Source: a virus. Taken from it: a stretch of DNA of 64,000 bases. Within the stretch, counting starts at the first letter, position 1; the number at the start of each line of letters is the position of its first letter. Position numbers and translations under genes: made by a program. Location: positions 40,859 through 104,858 of IMG/VR virus record IMGVR_UViG_3300023119_000011; one strand, written 5' to 3'. Shown here one piece after another: positions 36,136-44,755 of this stretch. Under the pieces are notes generated by a model, which was given only the letters and a program-made list of their open reading frames with translations, did not search any database and was not told the DNA's origin.

Positions 36136-36510
36136 ATGGCCCAATACGAAGAATTTACGATCGACCAAGGCACAGATGTGGCCATTGAAATTCATTTAGT
36201 TGATGAACAAGGTAATGCTAAAGATCTTACCAACCACACAGTTAAAGCCCAATTAAGAAAAAATTATTCATCAGCAACCGCAACTGATTTTAATTCTATT
36301 ATTGCAACTCCACCTACTGATGGTATTGCAACCCTTTCATTAACAAATACAGAAACACAAGCTTTAGATAAAGGTAGATACGTTTATGACGTTGAACTTT
36401 CTTTCTTAGATAGTGATAATCAACCAGTAATTGAAAGAATCCTTGAAGGTAGAGTTCAAGTTACTCCTGGTGTAACAACGCTTGATCATAGTGGCGGAGG
36501 AGTTAACTAA
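36136..36510 (+). CDS. Small BppU-N-like beta-sandwich fibre-attachment protein
   Basis: This 124-residue protein begins with the FTIDQGTDVAIEIHLVDEQG pattern followed by KDLTNHTVKAQLRKNYSS. It continues with DGIATLSLTNTETQALDKGRY and VYDVELS, which match the N-terminal domain of phage baseplate proteins of the BppU type found in many tailed phages. It may form the base to which the following giant fibre attaches, since the two genes overlap by one base (TAATG). It ends in a Gly-rich tail and has no membrane segment. Confidence 0.65.
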   Translation: MAQYEEFTIDQGTDVAIEIHLVDEQGNAKDLTNHTVKAQLRKNYSSATATDFNSIIATPPTDGIATLSLTNTETQALDKGRYVYDVELSFLDSDNQPVIERILEGRVQVTPGVTTLDHSGGGVN

Positions 36511-39500
36511 TGGCAACTTTTGTAAAAAAGGTATTAGTTGGAACACCAGTAAGAAGAGTTACAGCTGGTTCATTTGATATTAGTAACATCGGTGGTGTTA
36601 ATATTTCAGGCGATGCTGGAACTGGTTATAACGTTGGTGAAGGTGTACATAATGATATTTTGGTTTATGACTCATCAGCATCTGAATATCGTAATCTTAA
36701 TACGTTAAGACAATTAAAAATAGATCATTTTACAATTGATAGTAATAAAATTAGTGTTGATTTTAATGATCCAACTATTTTAGATGAAATGTACATCTCT
36801 GCTCCAGATGGTGTATTTATTGACGGAAGATTAGAAGTTGATCGTATTAATCAAAGACAACTTGCTGTTTTTGATGATAGTTCACTTACAACTAAATTTT
36901 ATGTAGATCAAGAAATTGATAAGGTAAAAGAAGTTACCTTTACAATGGATGATGGATTTACTGACTCTGTTCAAATATATGATGGTGAAACTATCACTAT
37001 GGCCGGTGGACGAGGACTATCTACTCGTGGTGTAAAAGTTGGCAATGTTCTTACTATTACAACTGACCTTGATTCTACAGGCGCAGATTCTGGAACATTT
37101 GGTTCTTCTATTCGTATTCCAATTCTTACAACCAATTCTCGTGGTCAAATTACAACAATTTCAGATGTAGCGGTTGCTTCACTTGATTCGATTAATTATG
37201 ATTCTTCAAATGGGTCTGGTGTACTTAGTATTAATACATCAGATGGTGGACTATATCAAACAACCATTAATTTAAATCCATTTACAACAACTGATCTTGA
37301 AGAAGGTACAGAAATACCTCCTACTGCATCTTTCACATATTCAGTTACTGCATCTGGCAATTTTTTCTATAGTGTAACTGGCACTGATAGAAATGGATCT
37401 ATAAGTGGCGGTGATCCAGCTCTTACAGTTAGAGTTGGTGATACACTAACATTTAATAACTCCGTTTGGGAAGATCATCCATTATTAATTAAAACAGTTG
37501 CTGGAACAGGAATTAATGATTTAGCTTCTGGAGTAACAGGTCAAGGTACGGCAACCGTAACTTGGACGCCTGATACAGCTGGAACATATTACTATCAATG
37601 CCGTGTCCATGAAGATATGGTTGGAGTCATTACAGTATTAGCCCGACAAGAAGCAGCGCAATACTATTCAAGAGCGAGATTTGATTCTGCATTAGGCGAT
37701 GGCACTTCTATTGCAACAATTCGTGGTTATGTAAGTGGATCTGGTGACCTTCAATACGATTCTGCAACAGGTGTATTCTCAGTTGACGTTCAACAAGTTT
37801 ATGGTAGAGATGATTTTGACTCTGACCTAGACGATGCTATGAATAGCAATTCGAATTTGCATTGGTATCCAGATAGCAACTTCTTTGATCTTACACCAAT
37901 TAATGATTCAACAGCTGGCACATATGGTTCACCAACACAAATGCCAGTATTTACTGTTGATAGCTATGGTCGTATTGATAGCATCGGTGAAGTTTTAGTT
38001 GCTTCAGTAGATAGTACACGTTGGATCTCAAGTACAAATACTTATAGAATTAGTACTGGTGACGGTCAAGTATTTAATACTATTATCGATAGCTTTAATA
38101 GTAACGTTTTAATACAAGACGATATATCATTAAACTTTGGTGCAGGTAATGATCTTGTAATTAAACATAATACAACTGCTAACTTAGATGAAATTACTGC
38201 TACAATTCCATTAGTAATTAGTTCAAGTGACTCAATTTCTATTGATGCCACAAGCGGCAATATTCATATTGGCGGAGATCTTTTACCATCAGTTGATTCT
38301 ACATATGATCTTGGTTCACCAACTAAAAAATGGAAAGATCTATATTTATCTGGTCAAACAATTAATCTTGGAACAGTAAAATTAGAAGATAGCCAGGGAT
38401 CACTTTCTATTAAAACTGCAAGTGGTTTAGCTGGAGATTTAAGTCTTAAATATTTAAGAGCTGACTCTGCATATATTAGTCAGTTAAATGTTGATAGCAT
38501 TAGTATTTCTCAGTTGAATCTATCTAATGCTGATATGGATAGCCTATACGTTGATAATTTTAATGCTGTTATCGGCGATATCGATAATGCTACATTAGGT
38601 CAAGTTACTATCGACAGCGCTTATATTACACAGCTAAACGTAAGTCAACTAGATGTTGATAGCATTAATATTGTTGATGGTAAAGCTTATTTTGATAGTG
38701 CTTATATTACACAGTTAAATGTAGCAACAGCAGACATTGATACTTTTACATCAGCTAATGCTATTTTAGATAGTGCTTATATTGGTCAGCTTAATGTAAG
38801 TCAAGCAGATGCGGATAGTTTACATGTTGATCAATTAAATGTTGGCACAGCAGATATTGATAATGCTATATTGGGTCAAGTTACTATTGATTCAGCACAT
38901 GCTACGCAATTAGACGTTTCGAATGCTCATATTGATGCTGCTACCGTTGATTCTGCAAGAATTGAAAACTTAAGCGTAGACATTTTAAATGCCGATTCAG
39001 TATCGGCAGACTTTATAAGATTTGATCGAGTTCTTTGGGATGATAATACTAAACCTACAACTGATGAAGGTACAGTATACTATAATTCTGGACCTGATGC
39101 TCTTGTTTATAAACCTGCCACTGCTTCTCCAATTAAAATTGGTCAAGACGCAGTAACACGAGTTTATAACAACACTGGCGCTATGATTCCTCGTGGTTCT
39201 CCAGTTTATGTTACTGGTGCGACTAACGACTTCCCAACAATTGCGAAAGCACAAGCAAACGATATCACTACTATTGATGCTACTATTGGTGTTCTAAAAG
39301 ACAGTATTAATACAAATTCTTTTGGTCTCGTACTAAATAGAGGTTTACTTGGAAGATTAGACACTTCGTCATATAGTGTTGGTGATTTACTATTTGTATC
39401 TGCAGATAGCGCTGGTAAGTTTACTACAACTGCTCCAACATATCCAAACTTTGCATATGAAGTTGGTAGAGTTCTAGTTGTAGACTCAGCGGGTGGAGCT

Positions 39501-42113
39501 AATGTTGGTGGTTGTGTACAAATTGCACAACAAAAAGAATTTTTCGAACAATTAAGAGTTACTGGTTCTGGCCGGATAGATCAAAACTTTACAATTGGTG
39601 GTAACCTTACTGTTATTGGTTCACAAATCCAAACTACAACTCAAAGTTTGGCGGTTGACGATACAGTTATTGAAGTAGGTGCGGGTGATACTATTGGCGC
39701 AGCTGGAACAAGTTTCGGTGGTACTGGACAGAATGATGGTGTATTCATTGGTCATTATACCGGTGATAGTGTTATTAATTATCATGTAAGAATTGATTCT
39801 GCGGGTGGATCAGGAGATACAATTGAATGGTCTTACGATAGCCAATATGGAGTATTACAAACATTCGATTCTGCAGGTGGTACTGGACCTACTAAATTTG
39901 TATTATCAGCAGGTTCTTTAGTAGCTGCATTAAGTGATGGTATAAGTATTAAGTTTACTGCTGCTACGGGTCATGATTTAAACGATAGTTGGGCTGGAGA
40001 AGCTTCACCAATTAATGTTCAAATTGGTCTTGTTGGTAATTATAATCCAGATGATGATTCACATGCATATTCAGGTTTAATTAGAGATCCAGCAGATAAT
40101 AGATGGAAATTCTTCCAACAATATTTACCAGATCCACAAGCAAATGTTAATTTTGCCGATCCTTCATTAGAATTTGCTCCAGTTCAAGTTGGAACATTAT
40201 ATGCAAGTACAGTAGATGCTAATTTAACTGGTAATGTTACTGGTACAGTATCTGATATTTCTAATCATACAACTACACAACTTGCTGAAGGTACAAATCT
40301 ATACTTTACTGATGCAAGAGTAAAAGCTGCAATTGCTGATTCAGCTGTAGCTGTAAGATTTGATGCTGATTCTGGCCAAATTAAACAATTTATTTCAGAC
40401 TCTGCCTATATTGGTCAACTCAATGTAAGTCAATTAGATGTCGATAGCTTATACGCAGATCAAATCAATATTAGTCAAGCCGATGTTGATTCACTTTATG
40501 TCGATCAATTAAACGTAAGTCAAGCCGATGTTGATTCACTTTATGTCGATCAATTAAATGTAAGTCAATTAGACGTTGATAGCATTAATATTGTTGATGG
40601 TAAAGCTTATTTTGATAGTGCTTATATTGGCCAATTAAACGTAACAATTGCTGATATAGACACATTAACTTCGGCCGATGCTATATTAGATAGTGCTTAT
40701 ATTGGCCAACTTAATGTTGCAACTGGAGATATCGACACCCTTACATCAGCTAATGCTTCACTTGATTCTGCTTATGTTGGACAATTAAATGTCATAACTG
40801 GTGATATTGATAATGCTACATTAGGCCAAGTAACGATTGATTCTGCTTATATCACTCAAATAAACGTTTCACAAGGTGATATTGATAGTTTACATGCTTC
40901 TCAATTAAATGTTGATAGTGCTTATATTACACAATTAAATGTAAGTCAAGCGCATATCGATAGTTTATATGCAGATAATATTAACTTAGCATTAGTTGAT
41001 ATTGATACCTTTACTGCTGATTCAGCTATTATTACCAACATATCAGGTACTAGTGCAAACTTTACTACAATTGAAAGATCAGGTGCAACAGATTATAATG
41101 GAGTCTGGGGTTCAGCTTCATTAGTACCAATAATTACACTTAATTCATCCGGTTTTGTTGATAGTATTGGAACAACTTCTGTTGCTGGTGTAACAGCATT
41201 TGCATGGGATTCAGCAACTTCAACAGCTACAATTAGTACAGCAGATGGTGGATCGTTTACGTCGGTTATTAATGGTTTTGGTAGTATTACAAGTGATCTT
41301 ATACCATCACTTGATTCAACATATGATCTAGGTTCTGTAAGTAATAAATGGAAAGACTTATATCTTTCTGGATCTACTATTACCCTTGGCAATGTAAAAT
41401 TACAAGATAGCGCCGGTGGCTTAAAAGTTATGCACACATCAGGTGCTATGACACAAGTTAAAGCTGGTCATCTTAAAGCAGATTCAGCCGCAGTTGATCT
41501 ATTAGGTGTATTAAACGATTCAAATGGTCATTATCGTATATCACATAATACGGTAATGCGTTCATATGAAAATAGAGATTCAAATAACCTAATATCTGGA
41601 ATTACTCAAGATTCAAATAATCAAGGGCTTGTAAATATTTACGTAAGAACTGGATTTAAAACTGGAGCACATAGATATTGGAAGCAAGGATCTTCTAAAG
41701 GCTACTTTATAGCCTATGATTCAGACGATTTGTACACAGCGAAAGAAATCCAAGCACCACATTTAGATTTATTACCAGGCGTTACATATCGATTCCACCA
41801 TAATGACTCATCTATGTCAACGCACGATATTAGATTTTATTGGGATGATGCAAAATCTGGATTAGTTTCAGATAGTGCAGCAGATATAATTTATGCTGGA
41901 GTTGCTGGTAATATAGATGTTGGTAATTCATATGCACAAATTAAAGTAAAACAAGATGGTCCTAGATCATTAGCATATCAATGTATTAATCATCCATATA
42001 TGGGTAATAGTTTAAATACAAATACAACAGGTGGATCAAGAATTCTTGGAACATCAACAGGTATTAAAGTTGATGGTGATATTGATGGAATTATTGATGG
42101 TGGAACATATTAG
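36510..42113 (+). CDS. Giant tail fibre with Asp-Ser-Ala-Tyr/QLNVS repeats and two cupredoxin-like domains
   Basis: This protein has 1867 residues. The N-terminal third includes a cupredoxin-like domain (about 270-378) with H323 and YYYQCRVHEDM (C364, H367, M370). Residues ~650-830 and ~1290-1500 are long arrays of short units (AYITQLNVSQLDVDSLYVDQ), typical of a fibre shaft. Residues 840-1200 hold a module common to phage fibres (GAMIPRGSPVYVTGATNDF, GLLGRLDTSSYSVGD). The C-terminus has a second copper-site pattern with H1772 in MSTHDIRF and AYQCINHPYMG (C1825, H1828, M1831). Two STYDLGSxxxKWKDLYLSG segments (around 597 and 1604) mark repeated shaft boundaries. It likely contacts the host. 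Confidence 0.82.
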   Translation: MATFVKKVLVGTPVRRVTAGSFDISNIGGVNISGDAGTGYNVGEGVHNDILVYDSSASEYRNLNTLRQLKIDHFTIDSNKISVDFNDPTILDEMYISAPDGVFIDGRLEVDRINQRQLAVFDDSSLTTKFYVDQEIDKVKEVTFTMDDGFTDSVQIYDGETITMAGGRGLSTRGVKVGNVLTITTDLDSTGADSGTFGSSIRIPILTTNSRGQITTISDVAVASLDSINYDSSNGSGVLSINTSDGGLYQTTINLNPFTTTDLEEGTEIPPTASFTYSVTASGNFFYSVTGTDRNGSISGGDPALTVRVGDTLTFNNSVWEDHPLLIKTVAGTGINDLASGVTGQGTATVTWTPDTAGTYYYQCRVHEDMVGVITVLARQEAAQYYSRARFDSALGDGTSIATIRGYVSGSGDLQYDSATGVFSVDVQQVYGRDDFDSDLDDAMNSNSNLHWYPDSNFFDLTPINDSTAGTYGSPTQMPVFTVDSYGRIDSIGEVLVASVDSTRWISSTNTYRISTGDGQVFNTIIDSFNSNVLIQDDISLNFGAGNDLVIKHNTTANLDEITATIPLVISSSDSISIDATSGNIHIGGDLLPSVDSTYDLGSPTKKWKDLYLSGQTINLGTVKLEDSQGSLSIKTASGLAGDLSLKYLRADSAYISQLNVDSISISQLNLSNADMDSLYVDNFNAVIGDIDNATLGQVTIDSAYITQLNVSQLDVDSINIVDGKAYFDSAYITQLNVATADIDTFTSANAILDSAYIGQLNVSQADADSLHVDQLNVGTADIDNAILGQVTIDSAHATQLDVSNAHIDAATVDSARIENLSVDILNADSVSADFIRFDRVLWDDNTKPTTDEGTVYYNSGPDALVYKPATASPIKIGQDAVTRVYNNTGAMIPRGSPVYVTGATNDFPTIAKAQANDITTIDATIGVLKDSINTNSFGLVLNRGLLGRLDTSSYSVGDLLFVSADSAGKFTTTAPTYPNFAYEVGRVLVVDSAGGANVGGCVQIAQQKEFFEQLRVTGSGRIDQNFTIGGNLTVIGSQIQTTTQSLAVDDTVIEVGAGDTIGAAGTSFGGTGQNDGVFIGHYTGDSVINYHVRIDSAGGSGDTIEWSYDSQYGVLQTFDSAGGTGPTKFVLSAGSLVAALSDGISIKFTAATGHDLNDSWAGEASPINVQIGLVGNYNPDDDSHAYSGLIRDPADNRWKFFQQYLPDPQANVNFADPSLEFAPVQVGTLYASTVDANLTGNVTGTVSDISNHTTTQLAEGTNLYFTDARVKAAIADSAVAVRFDADSGQIKQFISDSAYIGQLNVSQLDVDSLYADQINISQADVDSLYVDQLNVSQADVDSLYVDQLNVSQLDVDSINIVDGKAYFDSAYIGQLNVTIADIDTLTSADAILDSAYIGQLNVATGDIDTLTSANASLDSAYVGQLNVITGDIDNATLGQVTIDSAYITQINVSQGDIDSLHASQLNVDSAYITQLNVSQAHIDSLYADNINLALVDIDTFTADSAIITNISGTSANFTTIERSGATDYNGVWGSASLVPIITLNSSGFVDSIGTTSVAGVTAFAWDSATSTATISTADGGSFTSVINGFGSITSDLIPSLDSTYDLGSVSNKWKDLYLSGSTITLGNVKLQDSAGGLKVMHTSGAMTQVKAGHLKADSAAVDLLGVLNDSNGHYRISHNTVMRSYENRDSNNLISGITQDSNNQGLVNIYVRTGFKTGAHRYWKQGSSKGYFIAYDSDDLYTAKEIQAPHLDLLPGVTYRFHHNDSSMSTHDIRFYWDDAKSGLVSDSAADIIYAGVAGNIDVGNSYAQIKVKQDGPRSLAYQCINHPYMGNSLNTNTTGGSRILGTSTGIKVDGDIDGIIDGGTY
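40473..40562 (+). repeat. 45-bp tandem duplication inside the giant fibre gene
   Basis: Two adjacent 45-base copies (40473-40517 and 40518-40562) differ at a single position (AAACGTA against AAATGTA). Each encodes the 15-residue SQADVDSLYVDQLNV unit. A wider, more diverged array of the same unit surrounds them. Confidence 0.88.
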
Positions 42114-42116
42114 GAG

Positions 42117-42124
42117 TATAAATA
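42117..42124 (+). promoter_or_regulatory. T4-type late promoter (TATAAATA)
   Basis: An exact TATAAATA lies immediately after the giant fibre stop (TAG at 42111-42113) and 51 bases before the next ATG, in a 61-base gap. It probably gives a separate late transcript for the downstream fibre genes. Confidence 0.72.
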
Positions 42125-42128
42125 GAGT

Positions 42129-42156
42129 AAAGCAAGATTTTTATCTGTAATGCTTT
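42129..42156 (+). promoter_or_regulatory. Leader hairpin downstream of the late promoter
   Basis: AAAGCA and AGAT pair with ATCT and TGCTTT across a TTTT loop, with an unpaired GTAA bulge. It lies in the short leader between the TATAAATA and the next start. It lacks a terminal U-run, so a stabilising or processing role is likelier than termination, but it may have no function. Confidence 0.35.
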
Positions 42157-42174
42157 CCTTATTAGGATATAGAA

Positions 42175-43413
42175 ATGGCTACTATTAGACTTAAAAAATC
42201 TTCCGTTACTGGGAAGGAACCAACCGCATCAGATCTTGAGTATGGTGAATTAGCATTAAACTATGCTGATGGAGTTTTGTATTATAAAAATACAAGTAAT
42301 GTTGTTGCTAATATTTCTGGCGGTGGTGCCACTGCAGATAGTGATGCTCCAGCTGGAGCAAATTTAAGATCAGGTGATCTTTGGTGGGATGCTATTAATG
42401 GCCGTTTAAAAATTTATTATGATGATGGCGATCCAGCTGCAGCAAGTCCACTTACTGTAACTCTTACAGTTAATTCTACATATACTACAAATTTAAATTA
42501 TTCATTTGATACAGGTTGGACTGATCGCAATGGTCTGAAGTCATACACAAATGGCGCAACAGAATCTTTAGATCCTGCAATTAATATTCAGCAAGGTGAT
42601 ACTATTACCATTAATAATGGTGAATCAGTAAATCATCCACTTTTCTTTGTAACTCAATTAGATCCAATTTCAAACAATTATAATTCAAGTTATAATGTTG
42701 AACTTCCTGCAAGTAATTATGGTGGAGGTTCAGGTTCTGTTTCTTATCAATTCAATTCTCCAGGAACATATTACTATATCTGTGGTGTTCATGCTGATAT
42801 GTTTGGAGTTATTACTGTTGTTTCAAGTGCTACAGCTTCAAAACAATGGGTTGATGCATCTCCTCAAGGTAGAGGTTATACTGGTTCAGCCGGTGCAATT
42901 AACTATTCAGAAACTGCTCCATCTTCTCCAGCGGGTGGTCAAATTTGGTATGATACTAAAACTGGTAAATCATATATGTACTATATCGTTTCAGGTTATG
43001 GTCATTGGGTTTTATTTAGTGATCCAACAATTGCTGATGGTAATGAAGGGTTTACAGGATCACAAGGTTATACAGGATCACGTGGTACAATTTCTCCAAG
43101 AAGTTTAATATTCCTAGCACCGCAACCAAACGATGAACAAACATTATTATTTACAAATAGCGCTTTAGTAGTATCTGAAATAAGAGGAGTGATCAGGGCA
43201 GGAACAGACGTTGATATAGACGTAAAATATGCAACTTCGCGAAATCAAACAGGCACAACTATTGCGAGCGGTACAATAGCAAATAATAGTACTGGTGCTA
43301 CTCTTACAGTTTCTAATGCTAATATTCCAGCAAATAGTTATGTTTGGTGTGAAATAACAACAGTAACCGGAATTGTAGATGAATTCCATCTTAACGTATT
43401 ATTTAGTGAGTAA
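42175..43413 (+). CDS. Tail fibre protein with cupredoxin-like and short collagen-like segments
   Basis: This 412-residue protein has an N-terminus, TIRLKKSSVTGKEPTASDLE then YGELALNYADGVLYYKN, which is the common fibre-head start of marine phages. Residues ~95-220 form a cupredoxin-like domain with NHPLFF (H154) and YYYICGVHADMFG (C203, H206, M209). A short Gly-x-y stretch (GFTGSQGYTGSRG) follows at about 300, then a beta-sandwich C-terminal domain ending FHLNVLFSE. The SAPSSPAGGQIWYDTKTGKSY-like segment is a frequent fibre linker. It follows its own late promoter. Confidence 0.78.
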   Translation: MATIRLKKSSVTGKEPTASDLEYGELALNYADGVLYYKNTSNVVANISGGGATADSDAPAGANLRSGDLWWDAINGRLKIYYDDGDPAAASPLTVTLTVNSTYTTNLNYSFDTGWTDRNGLKSYTNGATESLDPAINIQQGDTITINNGESVNHPLFFVTQLDPISNNYNSSYNVELPASNYGGGSGSVSYQFNSPGTYYYICGVHADMFGVITVVSSATASKQWVDASPQGRGYTGSAGAINYSETAPSSPAGGQIWYDTKTGKSYMYYIVSGYGHWVLFSDPTIADGNEGFTGSQGYTGSRGTISPRSLIFLAPQPNDEQTLLFTNSALVVSEIRGVIRAGTDVDIDVKYATSRNQTGTTIASGTIANNSTGATLTVSNANIPANSYVWCEITTVTGIVDEFHLNVLFSE

Positions 43414-43416
43414 CAT

Positions 43417-44382
43417 ATGTCAACATTAATATTTCCAAACACTCCAGCACATTTAGATACTTACGTTGATCCTAATCAAGCTACGTGGCAATATGATAGC
43501 GATGGACCGTATTGGAATGTAATTACATCGACTGTTCGTAAAGCTTTTAGTGGTGTAAAATTAGAAAATACCTCTGCATTTAATTTAACAAGTGGTCTTG
43601 AAATTATCGAATTTGATACTTTTCAATTTAATGTTGATAACTATTATCAAGGTACTCCCGGAAGAGTAGTTGTTCCAACAACTGGTTTTTATAGAATTCA
43701 AGTCAGTTTATTTACAGGTACAGAAGGATCAGGATCTTCTTATACAATTAACATTAAAAAGAACGGAACAAATCTAGAAACAACTTCTTTAGGACCTAAT
43801 CAAAATACACAATATGACCAAACATTATCACTTAATGCTGGTGATTATATAGAAATTTTTGGACAAGAATCGACTGGTACTGGAACTTTACTTGCAGAAT
43901 CAAATTTTGTAGTTTATAGAGTTGGATTTGCGCCCGGAACTGGAATTAGTAATCATGTAGCATTTAGTGGAGTAAGAGCAATCTTAAACGCTTCTGCAAA
44001 TACCACAAGCGTATCAACTGCTACAATTTGGAATGATATTGATTTTAATGCTAATGCGAATGTTCTTGGTGATTTATATTGGTATAATACCCAACCAGAA
44101 AGACTTGCTATTAGAGCAAATGGTTTTTATAAAGCAAGAGCTTTTATTGAAACAAGTTCAGCTGGTTCTCAAGATTCTTATACTATTACATTACGAAGAA
44201 CTCGTGGTGTAACAACGACAGATTTAACATCAATAACTATGAGCGCTAATGATTTTATTGAATTAGATGAAATTTTTCAATTCAATGAAGATGATTATGT
44301 AGAATTAATGATTTCAAATAGTGATAACACAGGCGCAATACTTTCAACATCATATTTAGAACTCGTCAGAGAAGGAGTATAA
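43417..44382 (+). CDS. Fibre protein with two C1q/TNF-like jelly-roll domains
   Basis: This 321-residue protein begins MSTLIFPNTPAHLDTYVDPN, a start shared with the collagen-like fibre at 50060. Two similar domains follow. Domain 1 is at ~47-168: AFSGVKLENTSAFNLTSG, FDTFQFNVDNYY, PTTGFYRIQVSLF and YTINIKKNG. Domain 2 is at ~188-318: AFSGVRAILNASANTTS, FNANANVLGDLYWY, ANGFYKARAFIE and YTITLRRTRG. Both follow the C1q strand pattern, which trimerises and often binds ligands. It is a likely receptor-binding or cap protein. Confidence 0.72.
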   Translation: MSTLIFPNTPAHLDTYVDPNQATWQYDSDGPYWNVITSTVRKAFSGVKLENTSAFNLTSGLEIIEFDTFQFNVDNYYQGTPGRVVVPTTGFYRIQVSLFTGTEGSGSSYTINIKKNGTNLETTSLGPNQNTQYDQTLSLNAGDYIEIFGQESTGTGTLLAESNFVVYRVGFAPGTGISNHVAFSGVRAILNASANTTSVSTATIWNDIDFNANANVLGDLYWYNTQPERLAIRANGFYKARAFIETSSAGSQDSYTITLRRTRGVTTTDLTSITMSANDFIELDEIFQFNEDDYVELMISNSDNTGAILSTSYLELVREGV

Positions 44383-44383
44383 A

Positions 44384-44752
44384 ATGGCATTTGTCAAATC
44401 AACCTCGACACTTTCTGCTGATGCCGTTACAGTACCAAATATTTCTGGTGGTGATAATGGTAAAGTAGTTAGGATTTCAGGAGCTAATACCGCAGTTAAC
44501 GCTGCAAATACTGATACATCAACTCAATTACAAACCGTATTGATTAAAATTGGTGGTGAGTATTATGCAGCTGGTGTGGTATCAGGGTTTAGTGGTTTAA
44601 CACCTGGGTCTCCTTATTATTTAGGAACAACTGGAGATTTAGTGGCTTCTCCACCAACTCCTACAACTTCTACAAGGGCATTGTTTATTGGCTTTGCTAT
44701 AAATACTACAGATATTGTTTTACGACCAGGAACACCAATTTCAGGAACTTAA
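44384..44752 (+). CDS. Small conserved fibre-associated protein
   Basis: This 122-residue, low-charge, beta-rich protein has the phage motif GFSGLTPGSPYYLGTTGDL, then RALFIGFAINTTDIVLRPG. The same motif occurs at the C-termini of many phage fibre and structural proteins, where it makes a compact beta-fold. Here it is a free-standing gene between two fibre genes. It starts two bases after the previous gene. It may cap or trimerise a fibre, but that is inference. The end carries a TATAAATA octamer (44698-44705) that could serve the next gene. Confidence 0.6.
   Translation: MAFVKSTSTLSADAVTVPNISGGDNGKVVRISGANTAVNAANTDTSTQLQTVLIKIGGEYYAAGVVSGFSGLTPGSPYYLGTTGDLVASPPTPTTSTRALFIGFAINTTDIVLRPGTPISGT
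44698..44705 (+). promoter_or_regulatory. Possible late promoter inside the end of a small fibre gene
   Basis: An exact TATAAATA lies 51 bases before the ATG at 44756, the same spacing as the two intergenic copies at 36077 and 42117. That matching distance makes function more likely, though it overlaps coding sequence. Confidence 0.5.
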
Positions 44753-44755
44753 TTT

